Of a stretch of 64,000 nt of DNA, positions 25,572-35,094 are shown piece by piece; within the stretch, counting starts at the first letter, position 1, and every line of letters starts with the position of its first letter. Position numbers and translations under genes: made by a program. Under the pieces are notes generated by a model, which was given only the letters and a program-made list of their open reading frames with translations, did not search any database and was not told the origin of the DNA. This DNA comes from Liolophura sinensis (taxonomy: Eukaryota; Mollusca; Polyplacophora; Chitonida; Chitonidae), in NCBI RefSeq assembly GCF_032854445.1, contig NC_088302.1:42377645-42441644 (forward strand), written 5' to 3'.

Positions 25572-25652
25572 AATTCACCGGTATAAATGCCACAATGGTC
25601 TGCACCTTGGGGGCAGCATGGTTACCATACCAGTTGCTGCACCTCGACAATC
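25572..25652 (-). other. Candidate exon on the minus strand, frame uncertain
   Basis: Acceptor tttttctttgtttag is strong. Two donors are possible. With AATT|GTGAGTAA the exon is 81 bases, phase 1 to phase 1, and reads CSNWYGNHAAPKVQTIVAFI in part. With CCG|GTGAAT the other frame (phase 0 to 2) starts DCRGAATGMV and would fit between the candidates at 34.9 and 20.1 kb. Neither translation was recognised. Confidence 0.3.
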
Positions 25653-26270
25653 CTAAACAAAGAAAAAGGAAATCGAACTTTCAGTGTACATGAGGAGAAT
25701 AATATTCAGCCGATGGTAAAGATTTATTCTGAAACAATTAAGACAAAACTATTCCCCAGGAGATAATCCAGGCAGCGTCAAAACCACCGACATAATGAAA
25801 GACTTAATCATCAGCAGAGGTCCTGGTAGAATTCATTGCGCAACTGGCCTCTTCAGTACGAGAATTCACATTACACACCTAAAATTGACTACAAAATACT
25901 GAAGCCAGAACAACACCATGTCAACATTGCCTTTATGGCTAAATTGCTGTTGAAGCCAAAACAATTCAGGGTCAGCATAGTTCTGATGAAAAAAAACATA
26001 TCAGTTATACCAGACCAGCACTTTATGGCCATGGTCCTATGGACTAAAACAGTATATCCAAAACAACACTGTATCAGCAGTGACTAAATCACCGCTGAAG
26101 ACAAAACAGTCCTACATCAGCATAGTATTGTTGAACAAAGCACTAATGAATAAACGATATCAAAGCTGAATCCAGAACACAAAAGCGCCAGGAAAGCCAT
26201 GATGACTAAAGCACTACTAATTCCAGAACAGCACTGTATTTACCAACACAACACTGATATCAGCACAACA

Positions 26271-26541
26271 CTCGGTCAGTTTAGATTTTTTTTTTTGAAT
26301 TGGTGTTTTACGCCGTACTCAAGAATATTTCATTTATACGACGACGGCCAGCATTATGGTGGGTGGAAAACGGGTAGAGCCCGGGGGAAACCCACGAAAA
26401 TCCGCAGGTGCGGCCGGAGAGGAAGCCAGCATGAGCTGGACTTGAACTCAAAGCGACCGCATTGGTGAGAGACTCCTGGGTCATTAATCTGCGCTAGCGC
26501 GCTAACCAACTGAGCCATGGAGGCCCCTCGGTCAGTTTAGA
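26271..26541 (-). mobile_element. SINE family 1 copy with 15-bp target-site duplication
   Basis: Minus-strand copy 26286-26526, from a T-rich tail through the 3' domain and body to the head ending ggcccc. It lacks about 22 bases between atccgcagg and tgcggccgg. Perfect direct repeats CTCGGTCAGTTTAGA lie at 26271-26285 and 26527-26541. It inserted into the degenerate satellite. Confidence 0.93.
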
Positions 26542-26807
26542 GCTGATGAACTTAATTCTACTGAAGTCAGAACATCACTGGTATAATTTAACACAATCAT
26601 TATGACTACAATGCAACTGCCGATAGTTTTGTAATATTGCAGTGTCATCAGATGGTTGACTCGGGCATAATGCAGAAACGTGATTGATTGACCAGATTGT
26701 ATGAAATCAAAATTTTAATGGCGCATAACTGGTATGTTAAGTACTGTAGTCCGTAACTGTACTTTCATGCTACAAAATAACATATTATTAACAGCAATAT
26801 TAACACA

Positions 26808-26861
26808 TTTATTCATTTATTTATTTGATTTGTGTTTTACGCCGTGATCAAGAATATTTGT
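26808..26861 (-). mobile_element. SINE family 1, short 3' fragment
   Basis: Only the (attt)n tail and the start of the 3' domain (gtgttttacgccgtgatcaa) are present. Confidence 0.65.
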
Positions 26862-27118
26862 CCGAGGGAATTCTGAATCAGCCTTTATTACCCAATCTAA
26901 TGACCTTAACATCTATAATAGGTGTGGTTCGGGTTGGCACTCTTTTATCAGTGAAGGTAGAAAAGGTCTAAGTGTGTCATGTGGGCTGTCAAAAACTACT
27001 TTAGACCGCATTTAGTCTAATACAGTACAGATGTTTAGTAATATCATTCAAATACATGTAATCTTGCCACTTCAAACAAGTTGATCGAGTTATAATTGTT
27101 TATATTCATACTATGTTT

Positions 27119-27422
27119 ATTATCATTTTGAGGGGCCTCCGTGGCTCAGTCGGTTAGCGCGCTAGCGCAGCGTAATGACCCAGGAGCCTCTCACCAATGC
27201 GGTCGCTGTGAGTTCAAGTCCAGCTCATGCTGGCTTCCTCTCCGGCCGTAAGTGGGAAGGTCTGCCAGCAACCTGCGGATGGTCGTGGGTTTCCCCCGGG
27301 CTCTGCCCGGTTTCCACCCACCATAATGCTGGCCGCCGTCGTATAAGTGAAATATTCTTGAGTACGGCGTAAAACACCAATCAAAAAAAAAAAAAAAAAA
27401 AAAAAAAAAATTATCATTTTGA
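27119..27422 (+). mobile_element. SINE family 1, full-length young copy with target-site duplication
   Basis: Plus-strand copy 27132-27410: head ggggcctccgtggctcagtc with A box, B box gtgagttcaagtcc, body, 3' domain ttgagtacggcgtaaaacac and a run of about 27 A. Flanking direct repeats ATTATCATTTTGA are at 27119-27131 and 27410-27422. The long pure A tail and intact boxes suggest recent insertion. The tRNA-like head carries the internal RNA polymerase III promoter. Confidence 0.93.
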
Positions 27423-27645
27423 AAAGTTCCGATAACTGATATATATATTATATTTAAAGGAAACTGGGGAAAAAATATGAATGCCATCTTTGGGAGAGTA
27501 TTGTAAAAATATAGTAGTACTAACATTTGCTTTGGTTGTATTAACACTTGCCAGGTTAACTATTACATGAAACAAAACAATTGTGAATATCAAATATAGT
27601 TTTTGATATTTAAGCCAATTTTGTTAAAATTGTCGGGGTAAAGTG

Positions 27646-27733
27646 GGACAGCCATTTGGTTTAAGTGGGACAGCCATTTGAGCTAAGTGGGACGGCCATT
27701 TGGGCCAAGTGGGACAGCAATGCGGTTGAACCA
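27646..27733. repeat. 22-bp tandem repeat, four units
   Basis: Four consecutive units of the form agtgggacagccatttggtt plus two bases; the last unit is diverged. Confidence 0.85.
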
Positions 27734-27847
27734 TAAACAGTTGAAACTATTAATATGTTAAGGCATAATTTCTTTACAAATAATGTGTTATTTTTGGAAT
27801 GTCAGCTAATGGATAAATTATCCATAGCTAATTTCAAACAGTCGAGA

Positions 27848-27925
27848 TCGGCCCAGGTGGTTCGGTGGTTGAGAGACCACTTTATGACTGCTAGACCAAG
27901 GGTCAATATCTGAGTTGAGTCATAC
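27848..27925 (+). mobile_element. Possible tRNA-like SINE head of another family
   Basis: ggtggttcggtggttgagag resembles an A-box region and agggtcaatatctgag lies where a B box would be. No body or tail could be matched, so this is a weak call. Confidence 0.25.
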
Positions 27926-28364
27926 AAAAACAAGATAACGTTACTGTTTAGTATTTAAGAATTTGTCTTAAGCACGACTCAATCACAAGTTACAGAATGT
28001 AAATTCACCTAGAATGTTTGAAAATTACAGAATATATTTTCATTCACAATCTGTCTAAATCTTGATCTTTATAAAATCCATAGAGATCAATATGAGATTA
28101 TACAATAATACGGAGAGAAATCAAAGGTATCGGAAAGACAATCAAACCAGTAAGTAAAGCTCCATTTCAACAATGTGGCACCGATTTTTTAAAATGTAGC
28201 AAATAATATTTGTCATGATATTCTGTGTGGCTCTGATATTTGCCCGTGGCAATCTGCAATTTCTAACAAAACGCCAAGCCGTATCACCTGAAGCCATAAC
28301 ATTGGCAATACTCACTACATGTATGTGCTTTTAGGTTTGATTTAGAAGATTTGTGTATTCACAC

Positions 28365-29096
28365 TGTTACGACCCAAACTGTCTGTATTGTAAAGAGATG
28401 GCTTTTTCGAAATACACGACAGTTTAGCTGCACAAAAAAGTATCCAAAACCAGCAGATTTTATTTTACAACAATTTATTAGGTTTACCAAGAACAGATAA
28501 CAAGACCTACACATATACTAAAGTACTTAAGTTTAACAAGAAAGGATATCAGTATCTATACAAATACTAAAGTACAACGGTGTCAAGTCCAAACGGACGC
28601 ATATATTCCACAATGTTGAAAATCATACAGGCATCAATGCACAAATAAGAGCGAAAAATCCACAGTATAACTGAGTGTATGACGAAACATACACAAAATT
28701 CCACAGACAGGGTCCGTGTACTAATAAGCACTGTGTACACAAGAGCACAAATTAAATATACAAGTTCAGACTGAACAAGTCCTCGGTGGAGATAGGATTA
28801 TAAGCCAGAGGCTATAAGGACACCAAAATTCAGCACAAAAGACCTACTAAAGTAACACACAGCGAAAGTATCCAAAACTCTCAATAATTCTCCTTTCTCC
28901 CCCTTTGACCTGCTTTCATAGGTCTTGTATAGACTGGTGGAATTTTCTAGAGTAAGAAAATTCCTGAACACTTGTTGACCGAACTGAGCGTATTCTGGAA
29001 CATTCTAAAGCAGAGGCAGACAGCAGGCCCTGAATTCAGCATATGTAAACAGTGGCAAGCTAAATTTAGAAGCGGACGGCAGTCGTGCACATAACA
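28365..29096 (-). repeat. 3' LTR of the Gypsy-type element
   Basis: 732 bases. Compared with the other LTR I count four substitutions (near 28419, 28578, 28953 and 29009) and two small indels (near 28800 and a 13- to 14-base absence near 28978), about 99.5% identity in aligned positions. A sense AATAAA lies in the part nearest the LTR 3' end. Confidence 0.93.
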
Positions 29097-29281
29097 CACC
29101 CACCCTTTAAGAAAAAAGGTTTTCCTAATTTTATTCCCTACTTACAATATATGTTAAACAATATATGTTAAACAATAATATATACAACACTGTAAAGCCA
29201 CATGCAATGAAACATTTTATACACAACTTATACACGAGACAAGCAATCTGCAATAACATTATCTTTTCCCTTAACATGTTT
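29064..29281 (-). repeat. Inverted-repeat arm 1: element 3' end
   Basis: The stretch from the LTR start through the purine tract to the RNase H C-terminus is repeated in opposite orientation at about 31903-32119, with a few substitutions and indels. This arm is in the normal position. Confidence 0.85.
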
Positions 29282-29540
29282 GATTTCAAGATTGTATTCC
29301 TGCAGCAATAAACTCCACCGTAACAATCTCTGTGGATTGTGATCAGTATTTACAATCACATGTTGTCTCGAAGCTGTTACATAAACTTCAAAGTGTTGCA
29401 GAGCTAAAATAACAGACAAACATTCTTTTTCAACAGTTGACTAACTTTTCTGAAACTTGTTAAGTTTAAGGGAAAAAGAAAAAAACTGCATGATCAACAC
29501 CAAGATTGTCTCCCTGAAGCAAAACAGCACCTACAGAGTT
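29228..29540 (-). pseudogene. RNase H domain remnant of the retroelement pol
   Basis: Minus-strand reading gives NSVGAVLLQGDNLGVDHAV at the start (about 29540-29480), a frameshifted middle, then LALQHFEVYVTASRQHVIV, TDHNP, an internal loss of about ten codons, RLLRWSLLLQEYNLEIKHV and the typical end KGKDNVIADCLSRV before a stop at 29228. TDHNPL and N-x-x-A-D-x-L-S-R are hallmarks of the RNase H region of Ty3/Gypsy pol. It lies downstream of integrase in this element. Confidence 0.85.
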
Positions 29541-29720
29541 CTTGATGGTACAACCGGAAACAAATGTGAAAACTCATAAACAAGTTCAGACAGTTGCTGT
29601 TGCTGAATGGGTTCCAGATGTCGCAGTTTAGAATCAAGCTGTTTTAAGACATCTGAATTATGAAGCTTTAGAGTCAACCAACTGTTCTCCAATATCATCT
29701 GTATTACAGCAACTCTGGTC
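29531..29720 (-). pseudogene. Segment preceding reverse transcriptase; RT core deleted
   Basis: Reads LDSKLRHLEPIQQQQLSELV then YEFSHLFP-VPSRT. In related elements this runs directly into the RT palm and fingers. Here it breaks off after PSRT and continues into the RNase H start, so nearly the whole RT, including its catalytic Y-x-D-D box, has been removed by one internal deletion near 29540. Confidence 0.75.
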
Positions 29721-31251
29721 AATGTCAGCAGCAACAACATTAACAGAATGTACAACAGTGTTGTCAGTGTCATTTCTGTTTACATAGGGTTTCAACATGT
29801 TAATGTGACATAACTGACTTGATTTGCGTCGATCAGGCGTTTTAACAACATAGTTAAGCTTACTCACCTTTTTGTTAACAACATATGGACCAAAATATCT
29901 GACATCAAAGCATTTACCACGTACAGGTAACAATACTAAAACTTTCTGACCAGGTTGAAATGACCAAACAACAGATTTCTCAACATATCTACGTTTCATA
30001 TTCAAGATTGGCTTTAGCCAATTCACATGCTCTGACAAGCTTAGCACGAAAATCAAATACATAATCCAAAAGATTTACAGTACCTGTATCATCATTGAGA
30101 AACTGTTCCTTGTAAATTAACAATGGTCCTCTAACAGTATGTCCAAATACTAAATCAAATGGACTGAAAACCAATGATTCTTGTACTGACTCGAGAACAG
30201 CAAACATAAGAAATGGAATACCTTCATCCCAGTCTTTCTCTGTGTCATAACAATAAATTTTAATCATGTTCTTTAATGTTTGGTGAAATGTTTCCATTGC
30301 ACCTGGGGCCTCCGTGGCTCAGTCGGTTAAAGCGCTAGCGCAGCGTAATGACCCAGGAGTCTCTCACCAATGCGGTCGCTGTGAGTTCAAGTCCAGCTCA
30401 TGCTGGCTTCCTCTCCGGCGTTACGTGGGAAGGTCTGCCAGCAACCTGCGGATGGTCGTGGGTTTCCCCCGGGCTCTGCCCGGTTTCCACCCACCATAAT
30501 GCTGGCCGTCGTCGTATAAATGAAATATTCTTGAGTACGGCGTAAAACAACAATCAAAAAAAAAAAAAAATCAATTGCACCTTGACCTATGGGTGATAGG
30601 CAGGAGACTTGTATTGTTTAATGCCTAACTGGTACATAACTTGCTGAAAAATACTAGACATATAGTCTGAACCTTGATCAGACTGTATGGATTTGGGTAA
30701 AGCAAACAGAGTAAAAAACTTTGTTAAAGCTTTGACCACAGACTTGGTGTTTATATTCCTCAAAGGAACAGCCTCGGGAAATCTGGTTTCTGTACACATA
30801 ATAGTTAACACATACTGATTCCCAGACTTCGTCTTAGGTAGAGGGCCTACACAATCAATCAATATTCTGCTGAATGGCTTTTGAAAAGCTGGTACAGGCT
30901 CTAATGGTGCCTTAGGAATGGTCTGATTATGCTTACCCACTACCTGGCATGTATGACATGATTTACTAAACTGGGTTACATATCTCCCTTTAATCCTGAC
31001 CAAAAGAACTGGTTCAGTATCCTGTAGTAGGTCTTGTTCACACCCAAGTGACCAGCTAATGGCATTTCACGTGTCATACGTAAAATTTCAGTTCGGTATG
31101 CCTTAGGTACAACAATCTGATGTTTAACAGCCCAGTCATCATTAACAGGTACATCAGGTTGTCTCCATTTACGCATAAGTATATCAGACTTGACATAATA
31201 ACACACAGGTTCAGATAAAATAACACAATCATCGAGAGCTCTGTCAAACAA
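29658..31251 (-). pseudogene. Integrase of the retroelement, disrupted
   Basis: In sense order: zinc-binding region (AGHLGVNKTYYRILNQFFW, then CHTC; the first histidine of the HHCC set appears lost), catalytic core with Asp in LIDCVGPLPKTKSGNQYVL and Asp in SDQGSDYMS, and Glu in the METFHQTLK stretch completing the D,D-35-E triad. The GPY/F module (DVRYFGPYVV) and HINMLKPY follow. Breaks: a frameshift near 31247, a one-base loss giving a stop near 30588, a SINE between codons just before the catalytic Glu, and a frameshift near 30005. Integrase joins the cDNA ends to host DNA; this copy cannot. Confidence 0.88.
30296..30582 (+). mobile_element. SINE family 1 inserted in the retroelement integrase
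   Basis: Full plus-strand copy 30305-30573 with head, B box, body, 3' domain and A-rich tail. A 9-bp target-site duplication ATTGCACCT is at 30296-30304 and 30574-30582. It therefore inserted after the LTR element and is in antisense orientation to it. Confidence 0.93.
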
Positions 31252-31480
31252 ACATGAAATTCTGGGTCTTTATGCTGTTCAGTTACAAGGCGATGTTTAG
31301 AAAAAATTGATATGTCACTAGGTGTACAATGGTCTGATTCATCATTATCAATGCAGTCGCCTTGAGAAAACATTTGTGTAAGAAATGTATCTTGTAGGTC
31401 CATTACTGTGTTTTTGCCGTCATCAGAAAGTTTGTCTGAAACAGACCTCGTTACAGCACAAGAGGTATACAAATCTGGAT
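31074..31480 (-). pseudogene. Linker between protease and integrase
   Basis: In frame with the protease but after a stop: an acidic stretch (DDGKNTVMDLQDTFLTQMFS) and SKHRLVTEQHKDPEF, matching in style the region that precedes the integrase zinc finger in Gypsy pol. The open frame shifts near 31247 into the integrase reading. Confidence 0.6.
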
Positions 31481-31877
31481 TTTATTTCTCAACAGGATCA
31501 ACAGTTTGATTTAAACAAGGTTTATCAGTCACAATAGGATTAACCATTACTTTGTCACCAGCAAGATTATTACCAAGTAGTAGACGAATTCCTTTAAAAT
31601 GCCAAGCAGACCTAATGCCGACAGTAACAGGACCCGAAATAATATCTGATGACATTTAAGCTTTGTGAAGAGGCACAGATTCAAATTCAGCAGAGCTTAC
31701 ACCCCTAATTAATACATTTGATCCAGAATATGACTCATCAGAAAATTGCAAAACATCTTGTAACAATAAAGACTGATAAGCTCCAGTATCTCTTAATGCC
31801 CTGATCTTTGTATCACAAGACATGTCACTTTTAAGTGAGACTTTACCGTCACAAATAAATGGCTCAAAAACCTTCAT
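31481..31877 (-). pseudogene. Retropepsin-like protease of the retroelement
   Basis: Contains the aspartic protease active-site triad as RDTGAYQSLL near the start, then a flap-like stretch and, after one in-frame TAA (31658-31656), SDIISGPVTVGI and RLLLGNNLAGDK, typical of the C-terminal half of retropepsins. A second in-frame stop follows near 31481. The domain sits directly upstream of the integrase linker rather than of RT. Confidence 0.8.
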
Positions 31878-31902
31878 AACAATCTACTGGTTTCCACCAG
31901 TA

Positions 31903-32119
31903 AACATGTTAAGGGAAAAGATAATGTTATTGCAGATTGCTTGTCTCGTGTATAAGTTGTGTAAAAAATGTTTCATTGCATGTGGTTTTACAATGTTGCA
32001 TATATTATTGTTTAACATATATTGTTTAACATATGTTGTAAGTAGGGGAAAAAAGGTAGGAAAACTTTTTTCTTGAAGGGTGGGTGTGCTATGTGCACGC
32101 CTGCCGTCAGCTTCTAAAT
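31903..32119 (+). repeat. Inverted-repeat arm 2: 3'-end fragment embedded between gag and protease
   Basis: On the plus strand this reads as RNase H C-terminus codons, untranslated 3' segment (gtttaacatatattgtttaa), purine tract (gaagggtgggtg) and the first about 35 bases of an LTR (tgctatgtgcacg...). It is the reverse orientation of 29064-29281 and interrupts the gag-protease junction. Confidence 0.85.
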
Positions 32120-33468
32120 ATAATCAAATGCATTAACATTGTTCACTATGTCATACTTTTTAGCAGTAACACACAAACCAGTAGGCTTGGAGCCACCCTC
32201 CTGTTCTTGCCTTCTCTTTAAAACATAACAGTTTGATATAACATGGCCTGGCTTCCTACAACGATTACATGTAACCTTGCCAAACTGTTTATCAGTAAAT
32301 GTATTGTCAGACCCTCGTTGAGTAGTGTTCGAATTAACAGGGCTTTTTTGCTCACCTGATTTGTCAAAATTTTGAGTCTGTTTCGGTGAGCCTGAATTTG
32401 AGTTAAATGAACTGCTGGAAAAGGGTTGAGGCTTTCTAAATGTAGACGGCTTTTTCTGAAATGAGACCTTATGTGTAACCGTGTGAGTATCGGCCATAGT
32501 GGCTGCTGCTTCTAATGTATCAGCCTCTTTGTCCTCAATGAAAGTTCTGACATCATCATTATTACACCTTTTAAAGTCTTCAATCAGAATCATCTGTTTT
32601 AACTTTTCATAATCTTTATCTACACTTTTAGCAGAACACCGCCGCTCAAACAACTGTTCCTTCTGCCTAGCAAATTTAACGTAAGTCTGATCTCTTTTCT
32701 CAAAATTTCTAAATTTCTGCCGATAGGCCTCTGACACAAGCTCATATCTTTTTAAGATAACATCTTTCACAAAATCATAATCTGCAGCCTGTTCTGTTGA
32801 TAACTCTGTGTATATATCCATAGCTTTGCCAGTTAATACACTCTGTAAAAGGGTAGTCCAAAACTTTTTAGGCCACTCTCAATTTTGAGTAGTCTTCTCA
32901 AACTGTAGAAAATATTATCTACATCAGTCTCACGAAATTGTGGCACCAATCTTATGTTTCTAGTGACGTCAAATGTTGGTGGCATAACAGAAAAACTTAA
33001 GCCAGACCTATCTCCTTCTAGTTTCCTCGCTTCAATTTCGCTCTGAAGTCTCAGTTTCTCCAATTCGAACACTCTTTCATTTTCCTTTTCTCTAAACAAT
33101 CTTTCATTTTCATTTTCCTTAAACAATCTTTCCTTTCCATTTTCACTTTCCTTAAACAATCTTTCTTTTTCGTTTTCATTTTAGTTAAACAATCTTTCCT
33201 TTTCATTTTCTTTCAGTTCTAACTCCTTCAGTCTTATTACAGTGGAATCATCGCCCTCAGGCCTGTATGCATCTAATGCACTTTCATCAAACTCCTGTAA
33301 TTCTACCAAACATTTAGCAATACTAAACTGAATATCTTTCTTGCGTAAATATCTTTTGATATTAAGATTCAGGTATTTGCTTAAAGCATACAAATCATTC
33401 TTATTTAACACATCAAAAATGTCCTGATCTGCCGCTTCCATAAAATCGTCGGTCTTAAAATCCGACAT
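32114..33468 (-). pseudogene. gag of the retroelement, disrupted
   Basis: Begins with ATG at 33468, 97 bases after the primer-binding site. The N-terminal part (MSDFKTDDFMEAADQDIFDV) leads into repeated KENE-ERLF charged units, interrupted by one in-frame stop at 33181-33183. A frameshift near 32875 precedes a capsid-like segment (AADYDFVKDVILKRYELV) and a CCHC zinc knuckle CNRCRKPGHVISNC (about 32285-32244). The zinc knuckle binds the element RNA during packaging. The end of the frame is set by the inverted fragment at 32119. Confidence 0.85.
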
Positions 33469-33565
33469 GATGAATAAAATCTGCTGGAAAAATTTACTAG
33501 AAAGTCAAAGACTAGAAAAATGACACAACTTACACAAAATCCTTTCAATTCCAATTCAAATTCCC

Positions 33566-33583
33566 TTCTCGGACAAGCCCCCA
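33566..33583 (-). other. Primer-binding site, tRNA-Pro type
   Basis: Sense TGGGGGCTTGTCCGAGAA starts three bases after the 5' LTR. It differs at three positions from the tRNA-Pro primer site known from murine gammaretroviruses. Confidence 0.75.
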
Positions 33584-33586
33584 ATT

Positions 33587-34334
33587 TGTTACGACCCAAA
33601 CTGTCTGTATTGTAAAGAGATGGCTTTTTCGAAATACAAGACAGTTTAGCTGCACAAAAAAGTATCCAAAACCAGCAGATTTTATTTTACAACAATTTAT
33701 TAGGTTTACCAAGAACAGATAACAAGACCTACACATATACTAAAGTACTTAAGTTTAACAAGAAAGGATATCAGTATCTATACAAATACTAAAGTACAAT
33801 GGTGTCAAGTCCAAACGGACGCATATATTCCACAATGTTGAAAATCATACAGGCATCAATGCACAAATAAGAGCGAAAAATCCACAGTATAACTGAGTGT
33901 ATGACGAAACATACACAAAATTCCACAGACAGGGTCCGTGTACTAATAAGCACTGTGTACACAAGAGCACAAATTAAATATACAAGTTCAGACTGAACAA
34001 GTCCTCGGTGGAGATAGGATATAACAAAGCCAGAGGCTATAAGGACACCAAAATTCAGCACAAAAGACCTACTAAAGTAACACACAGCGAAAGTATCCAA
34101 AACTCTCAATAATTCTCCTTTCTCCCCCTTTGACCTGCTTTCATAGGTCTTGTATAGACTGGTGGAATTTTCTAGAATAAGAAAATTCCTGAACACTTGT
34201 TGTAAACAAACAGGCCCCGAACTGAGCGTATTCTGGAACATTTTAAAGCAGAGGCAGACAGCAGGCCCTGAATTCAGCATATGTAAACAGTGGCAAGCTA
34301 AATTTAGAAGCGGACGGCAGTCGTGCACATAACA
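33587..34334 (-). repeat. 5' LTR of the Gypsy-type element
   Basis: 748 bases, ends TG...CA. Carries about 14 bases absent from the other LTR near 34203-34216 and otherwise nearly identical. Confidence 0.93.
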
Positions 34335-34800
34335 ACACCGAATCCAATAGTTACATTATCACTATAAGTGCATGTAAGAAAAAATCCCCCCCCCCCCTAG
34401 GCAAACAAGCCGCTGTCTGTCGTCAATTGGTCGGTCTGTCAGTCAATTGCTCCGTCAAGTTTTCGACATCCTATAGCCTTTCAACAAGGGCGAAGTTCAA
34501 GATGACGTCAACTTCTTACAAGATTTTACACCTATCATGAATTATCACTTGTTGAAGTGCAAGCTGATAATAAGAAAAATAAAAAAATTATTTATAAAAT
34601 GAAACTATTGATTTTAATTTTTTGATTTCAAAATGTTTTTGGGTAATATAAAAATATACTTAGGATAGATAAAAAAGGGTGTGGTATTACACAAAATGGG
34701 TGTAAACTACTTCAATAGACCACTCAAATATTTGCTTGTATACAAATTTTTAAGCCAAATATTGACAAACACTTTCACTTTCATTGATTATATACACTTA
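34335..34800. other. No gene recognised
   Basis: AT-rich flank of the LTR element with a short C run at 34387-34397. Confidence 0.4.
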
Positions 34801-34801
34801 C

Positions 34802-34893
34802 CTTTATAATCAGTTGTTCCTCGCATAGCTTCCACATCAGGAATGTAAAAGCTGTACCCGATAAAAGAGCCTGAATTTGCATTACCTCATTAC
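34802..34893 (-). other. Candidate exon of the unknown minus-strand gene
   Basis: Acceptor tttattctctccag and donor ATAAAG|GTAAGTG are both near consensus. One frame is open: two bases plus 30 codons including MQIQALLSGTAFTFLMWKLC (phase 1 in, phase 0 out). The hydrophobic centre could be part of a signal or membrane segment. Confidence 0.4.
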
Positions 34894-35094
34894 CTGGAGA
34901 GAATAAACACCATAACGTTAAAACACACACACACAGTATACATATGGCCACCTTATAAACATATATGTATATATGCTGGTTTCATCTCCTGGGCTACGTC
35001 GAAAAAACTGCCTCCTACCTACGGAGATGGTCTTGGGTTTCTTACTTACGGTGTAAACCAACAATCAAAAAAAATCAAAAAATATAAATATCAA

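Larger units (their letters stand above)
23430..26640. repeat. Degenerate satellite, scattered units of about 50-55 bp
   Basis: Units resembling cagcacagtcctggtgacta followed by aaacactactgaagccagaa occur in blocks at about 23430-24100, 25255-25420, 25880-26285 and 26528-26620. They are interrupted by unrelated AT-rich sequence, an exon candidate at 25.6 kb and a SINE. Units are strongly diverged, so the array is old. Confidence 0.6.
28365..34334 (-). mobile_element. Defective Ty3/Gypsy-type LTR retrotransposon with integrase-before-RNase H order
   Basis: The sense strand is minus. LTRs lie at 28365-29096 (3') and 33587-34334 (5'), both with TG...CA ends, flanked by a 4-bp target-site duplication ACAC at 28361-28364 and 34335-34338. 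A primer-binding site at 33583-33566 matches the tRNA-Pro type (TGGGGGCTTGTCCGAG). A purine-rich tract (AAAGGGTGGGTG) lies against the 3' LTR at 29108-29097. Sense order is gag, inverted 3'-end fragment, protease, integrase, pre-RT segment, RNase H remnant. The RT core is missing. Integrase before RT/RNase H is the Gmr1-like arrangement. Several stops and frameshifts, plus a SINE at 30305-30573, show it cannot act on its own. It may lie in an intron of the unknown minus-strand gene. Confidence 0.9.

Noticed and set aside
27132-27410. tRNA genes at the SINE heads
   Set aside because: The A and B boxes are followed by a SINE body and A-rich tail with target-site duplication; no cloverleaf-completing 3' end. 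Same for 30305, 14692, 48.1, 49.1, 58.9 and 60.0 kb.
34985-35085. Possible SINE family 1 remnant (ctcctgggctacgtc ... acggtgtaaaccaacaatca)
   Set aside because: Order of blocks is right but most of the body is missing and identity is low; left uncalled.
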